DNA of 64,000 nucleotides from Bacillota bacterium (GTDB lineage: Bacteria > Bacillota > SHA-98 > UBA4971), in assembly GCA_012842395.1 (NCBI GenBank), contig DUSX01000031.1, positions 1-64,000 of the forward strand, written 5' to 3'. Positions 61,233-64,000 of the stretch are shown here, piece by piece. A program made the position numbers and the translations under genes. How positions within the stretch are numbered: position 1 is the first letter of the stretch; every line of letters begins with the position of its first letter. Below the pieces are notes generated by a model. That model worked only from the letters and a program-made list of their open reading frames with translations, was not told the DNA's origin and searched no databases.

Positions 61233-61308
61233 TGGTGAGCCATCCGGGACTCGAACCCGGGACACCCGGATTAAAAGTCCGGTGCTCTACCACCTGAGCT
61301 AATGGCCC
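61233..61308 (-). tRNA. tRNA-Lys (UUU)
   Basis: 76 bases with encoded CCA. The acceptor stem pairs GGGCCAT with ATGGCTC (one G-U), D-loop TAGCTCAGGTGGTAGAGC, anticodon arm CCGGACTTTTAATCCGG with anticodon TTT, and T-arm GGGTTCGAGTCCC. All arms fold normally. Confidence 0.97.
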
Positions 61309-61961
61309 ACCTCAAGAATCGTGCTATACAATTCGCGTGATAGCGCGCGGACGCCCGTGCGACACACTACAATACTACCACAACCAAGCTGTGCTATCAA
61401 GGGCAGACCGCTGCCAGTACGTGTCAGGAACCGCGTGGCGGTCCCGCTCGGTTTGAGAGTCGCACTCCTAGGTAGTCGGGTCACCCGACACGAAGCATAC
61501 TGGTTCCGTGGTCCCGTCGCGTGTGGTTTGCAGCAGGCTGCAATGGGATCGGGGGCGCGTAGCGATTCTTGCGGCGGCGAAACGGCCGTGATGTCAGGGC
61601 CTCGGGCCAGCCCACTCCAGCCCACCCACCACTGCCAATCGATACAAACGGTCTTTGCTATAATGATGGTAGCGATGTGAGAAAACCTTCGCGCCGCCTA
61701 AATGGTGGGCTGCCACTAGCCGTCCCGGCACCGGGACGGCAACAACGACCGGAAAGTTCTTGTGACCAAGGGCGAGGTCCCGCGGCGAAGTCCGGAGCGA
61801 TTCTTCAAGGCCTGGGCTCCCAGGGTGTTGCGGCTTCTCATAGATACCCAAGCTCGAACTCAGAAACTGTGTCCGGTTTGAATGGTATACACGTGGAGTG
61901 CGCTCACAGTGCGCCTGGGCATCGTTTTGACTTCGGCATTGGTTATCCATAAGCGTGTATC
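61309..61961. other. Intergenic, no gene seen
   Basis: 653 bases. An extended -10 element TGCTATAAT lies at 61656-61664, without a matching -35 or a clear ORF just after it; it may serve the peptidase gene. ORFs on both strands look like chance. Confidence 0.4.
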
Positions 61962-63440
61962 TTGACAGGCTCCCCAAGGGAGGCGAGGAGAATCACACAC
62001 AAGGCTAGGCCAAGGGCGAGAGACATAGGGATCGACATCGGGGTGCTCCTCCCCGGGAAATTCAATGCCATCACGGACGTGGCGGGAGTCGGCGTCGGTC
62101 ACGTTACATTGACCAGCGGCGAGGGGAAACTGGTCCCGGGCAAAGGGCCGGTCCGCACTGGCGTCACTGTTGTAACGCCACACGCGGACAACTTGTTCGA
62201 GGAGAAGGTGCCGGCCGCTGCGTTCGCGCTCAATGCGTTCGGCAAGGCAATCGGGCTGGAGCAACTCACCGAGCTCGGAAACTTGGAAACGCCCATAGCC
62301 CTTACCAACACTTTGAATGCGCCCCTCGTGGCGGACGCGCTCATCGAGTGGGCTATTTCGCGGAACCCGGACATCGGGATTTCCACGAGCACAGTCAACC
62401 CCGTGGTGGGCGAGGTGAATGACGGCTATCTGAACGACATCCAGGGGCGCCATGTTCACAGGGAGCATGTCTTTGCGGCAATAGACCTCGCAGTGGAAAA
62501 CGCACGCGGCGCAGCAGGGAGGACGACAGGGTGGATAGTAGGAGAAGAGACGGCAGAAGGGGCGGCGTCCGAAGCCCACTGGGCGGCGCAGGGGGCGGAC
62601 AAGACAGCACGACGGACAGCGCCGGGAACGGACGGGATGGGAGCGGCGGTGCGAGCAGAGGAGACAGCGCCCGCAGTCGCATCGGCGCAGGAGCGAGTGG
62701 GCGATGTGCAGGCGGATGGCGCAGCCGGAGCTTGTGTCGCTGAGGGCTCCGTGGGAGCGGGGACGGGCGCGTGCTGCATGGGCTGGAAGGGTGGCATCGG
62801 CACGTCATCGCGGGTGCTGCCCGAGGCGCGGGGTGGATACACGCTCGGTGCTTTGGTCCTTACGAATTTCGGTGGAATACTCACTGTGAACGGCGCTCCT
62901 GTTGGACGCGAACTCGGACGGTACGCCTTCAGCGGCGACTTCCCTTACGGGCCTCAGCCCGGGCCTCGGAGGCAGACTGACGAGACGCGCTTGCTAGACG
63001 GAGAGAGGCCTTCTGCTGACGTCCAACACTTAGGCGGCTCTGTGATAGTGGTGCTTGCAACCGACGCGCCGCTTGACCATAGACAACTCGAGCGCCTCGC
63101 GAGAAGGGCGGGCCTGGGTCTTGCGCGCACCGGGTTTTTCAGCAGCAACGGCTCTGGTGACTTCTTCATCGCCTTCTCGACCGCTCGGCGCATTCCCCAC
63201 CGGGCGCCGTTAGCACAGGATCTAAAGGTGTTGAGCAACGACGCCATGTCCGCATTGTTCTTGGCAGCCGTCGAGGCCACCGAGGAAGCGGTCGTAAACT
63301 CCATACTTCGAGCTACGACGGTTGTAGGGCGAGATGGGCACGTCGCGGAGGCCATCGACATCGATGATCTCGTCGCTGTCCTGAAAAAGTACAATGCCCT
63401 CGGCTGGCACAGAAGACTCCCACCGTGGGGGTACCAATGA
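61962..63440 (+). CDS. P1/DmpA-family self-processing aminopeptidase (peptidase S58)
   Basis: 492 residues from a TTG with no clear ribosome site; the start is uncertain. FNAITDVAGVGVGHVT, GWKGGIGTSSR, LVLTNFGG and GGSVIVVLATDAPL are family motifs. Ser360 after Gly359 is the expected autocleavage site and nucleophile, giving a large alpha and small beta chain. An Ala/Gly/Thr-rich insert of about 70 residues (186-257) interrupts the usual region before GSVGAGTG. Family members are D-aminopeptidase, beta-peptidyl aminopeptidase or L-aminopeptidase. Confidence 0.85.
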   Translation: MTGSPREARRITHKARPRARDIGIDIGVLLPGKFNAITDVAGVGVGHVTLTSGEGKLVPGKGPVRTGVTVVTPHADNLFEEKVPAAAFALNAFGKAIGLEQLTELGNLETPIALTNTLNAPLVADALIEWAISRNPDIGISTSTVNPVVGEVNDGYLNDIQGRHVHREHVFAAIDLAVENARGAAGRTTGWIVGEETAEGAASEAHWAAQGADKTARRTAPGTDGMGAAVRAEETAPAVASAQERVGDVQADGAAGACVAEGSVGAGTGACCMGWKGGIGTSSRVLPEARGGYTLGALVLTNFGGILTVNGAPVGRELGRYAFSGDFPYGPQPGPRRQTDETRLLDGERPSADVQHLGGSVIVVLATDAPLDHRQLERLARRAGLGLARTGFFSSNGSGDFFIAFSTARRIPHRAPLAQDLKVLSNDAMSALFLAAVEATEEAVVNSILRATTVVGRDGHVAEAIDIDDLVAVLKKYNALGWHRRLPPWGYQ

Positions 63441-63611
63441 AGGAGGGAGACCTTGGGATAGCGAATTAGGAGTTCCGGCAGCCCAACGTTTACCTGCTCT
63501 ACATGTGAGGAGCCCGAGCCTCAGGTTCAGGGCTCCACGGCTCCAAGAAAGCGTCCGCATTTGACAGCGTGGGGGCACTCTAGGGTTTCGATCGATGGGA
63601 GGGCGCTGACG

Positions 63612-64000
63612 ATGTTGGGTGGCAAGATCACTCGGCCTGTCAGTGGGGTTGGGGCGCAAGCAGTGTGTCTATGCTCTGTGTTGCTGATTTTGTCCTGCCT
63701 CTTGACGCTTGAATTTGCCTCTGCTGCCTCTGCCTCTGCTTCCGCCTCTACCGCAGCAGTCGGGGCTGTTGCGAGTTCAACACCGCCCCCGCCTATTGGG
63801 GTCGTTCTCGTTCCTCTGTCTTCCGCTTTGGCGGAGGACGTAGGCTTGCCCCAAGACCGGCGCGGCCTGCTGGTGCTGGGCGTTTATAAGGGTTCGCCGG
63901 CTGAATCGTCGGGGCTTGCGCCGGGTGACGTCATAATCAAGGTCCGGAACTCCTCGGGAAAGACGGTTGAAACACCGGACCTCGAGAAGTTCAAAACGGC
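63612..64000 (+). CDS. Secreted PDZ-domain protein, 5' part only
   Basis: 130 codons to the window edge. GGAGG lies 9-10 bases before ATG 63612. A signal peptide (hydrophobic 17-37, then AlaSer repeats) is followed by a Pro-rich linker and the start of a PDZ domain, with GLLVLGVYKGSPAESSGLAP and GDVIIKVRN. Position of the fold suggests an envelope protease or a related PDZ protein; the rest is outside the window. Confidence 0.75.
   Translation, partial: MLGGKITRPVSGVGAQAVCLCSVLLILSCLLTLEFASAASASASASTAAVGAVASSTPPPPIGVVLVPLSSALAEDVGLPQDRRGLLVLGVYKGSPAESSGLAPGDVIIKVRNSSGKTVETPDLEKFKT

Overview
The window is a G+C-rich (about 60% by eye) bacterial chromosome segment with dense operons, strong GGAGG ribosome sites and frequent GTG/TTG starts. 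Spo0E-like, GntR/HutC, FadR-type, ECF-transporter, Nup-type nucleoside ABC, YczE, tungsten aldehyde oxidoreductase and sigma-54 genes together suggest an anaerobic, probably heterotrophic member of the Bacillota (Clostridia/Limnochordia-like). The three solute-binding proteins have signal peptides without a lipobox, which would fit a diderm member. The assignment is inference; there is no rRNA gene in the window.

Layout. 1-900: left-edge fragment of an uncharacterised protein and a transposase remnant. 1434-15517: LacI-controlled sugar/cyclitol locus with relatives of the Thermotoga inositol enzymes IolM, IolN and IolO, a second Zn-dehydrogenase, a Cgl0159-type aldolase, a PPi-type phosphofructokinase, a ribose/fructose-class ABC importer, an iron alcohol dehydrogenase and a LarA-family racemase. 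15668-28737: nucleoside locus. An ECF transporter with its own phosphorylase (minus strand) diverges from a HutC-type regulator followed by a second phosphorylase, an amidohydrolase deaminase, a YczE membrane protein and a Bmp/Nup ABC importer. 29186-31709: a Spo0E-MEDS fusion and a VWA protein, then a degenerate 60-bp repeat array. 32372-38263: MATE pump and a three-gene polyprenyl-sugar glycosylation set.

38260-48968: SDR, TRAP transporter (DctPQM) and split transketolase on the minus strand, a sigma-54 activator, and a divergent aldehyde ferredoxin oxidoreductase. Near-consensus -24/-12 promoters lie on both sides of the activator gene, pointing outwards, so this looks like one sigma-54 regulon. 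49204-50233: frameshifted P-II-like gene and a DUF169 protein. 51371-59185: FadR-type regulator, a strong sigma-A promoter with a long leader, and a six-gene catabolic operon (Tm-1-like, DapA-family aldolase, creatininase family, SDR, 2-hydroxyacid dehydrogenase, Zn-dehydrogenase). 59401-64000: Dam-type methylase, zinc-ribbon ORF, tRNA-Lys, a P1/DmpA self-processing peptidase and the start of a secreted PDZ protein.

The common theme is uptake and oxidation of polyols, sugar acids and nucleosides. The most notable features are the paired sigma-54 promoters, two dehydrogenase-plus-creatininase operons that probably open oxidised rings, the Spo0E-MEDS fusion, a recurrent intergenic palindrome, and the repeat array.
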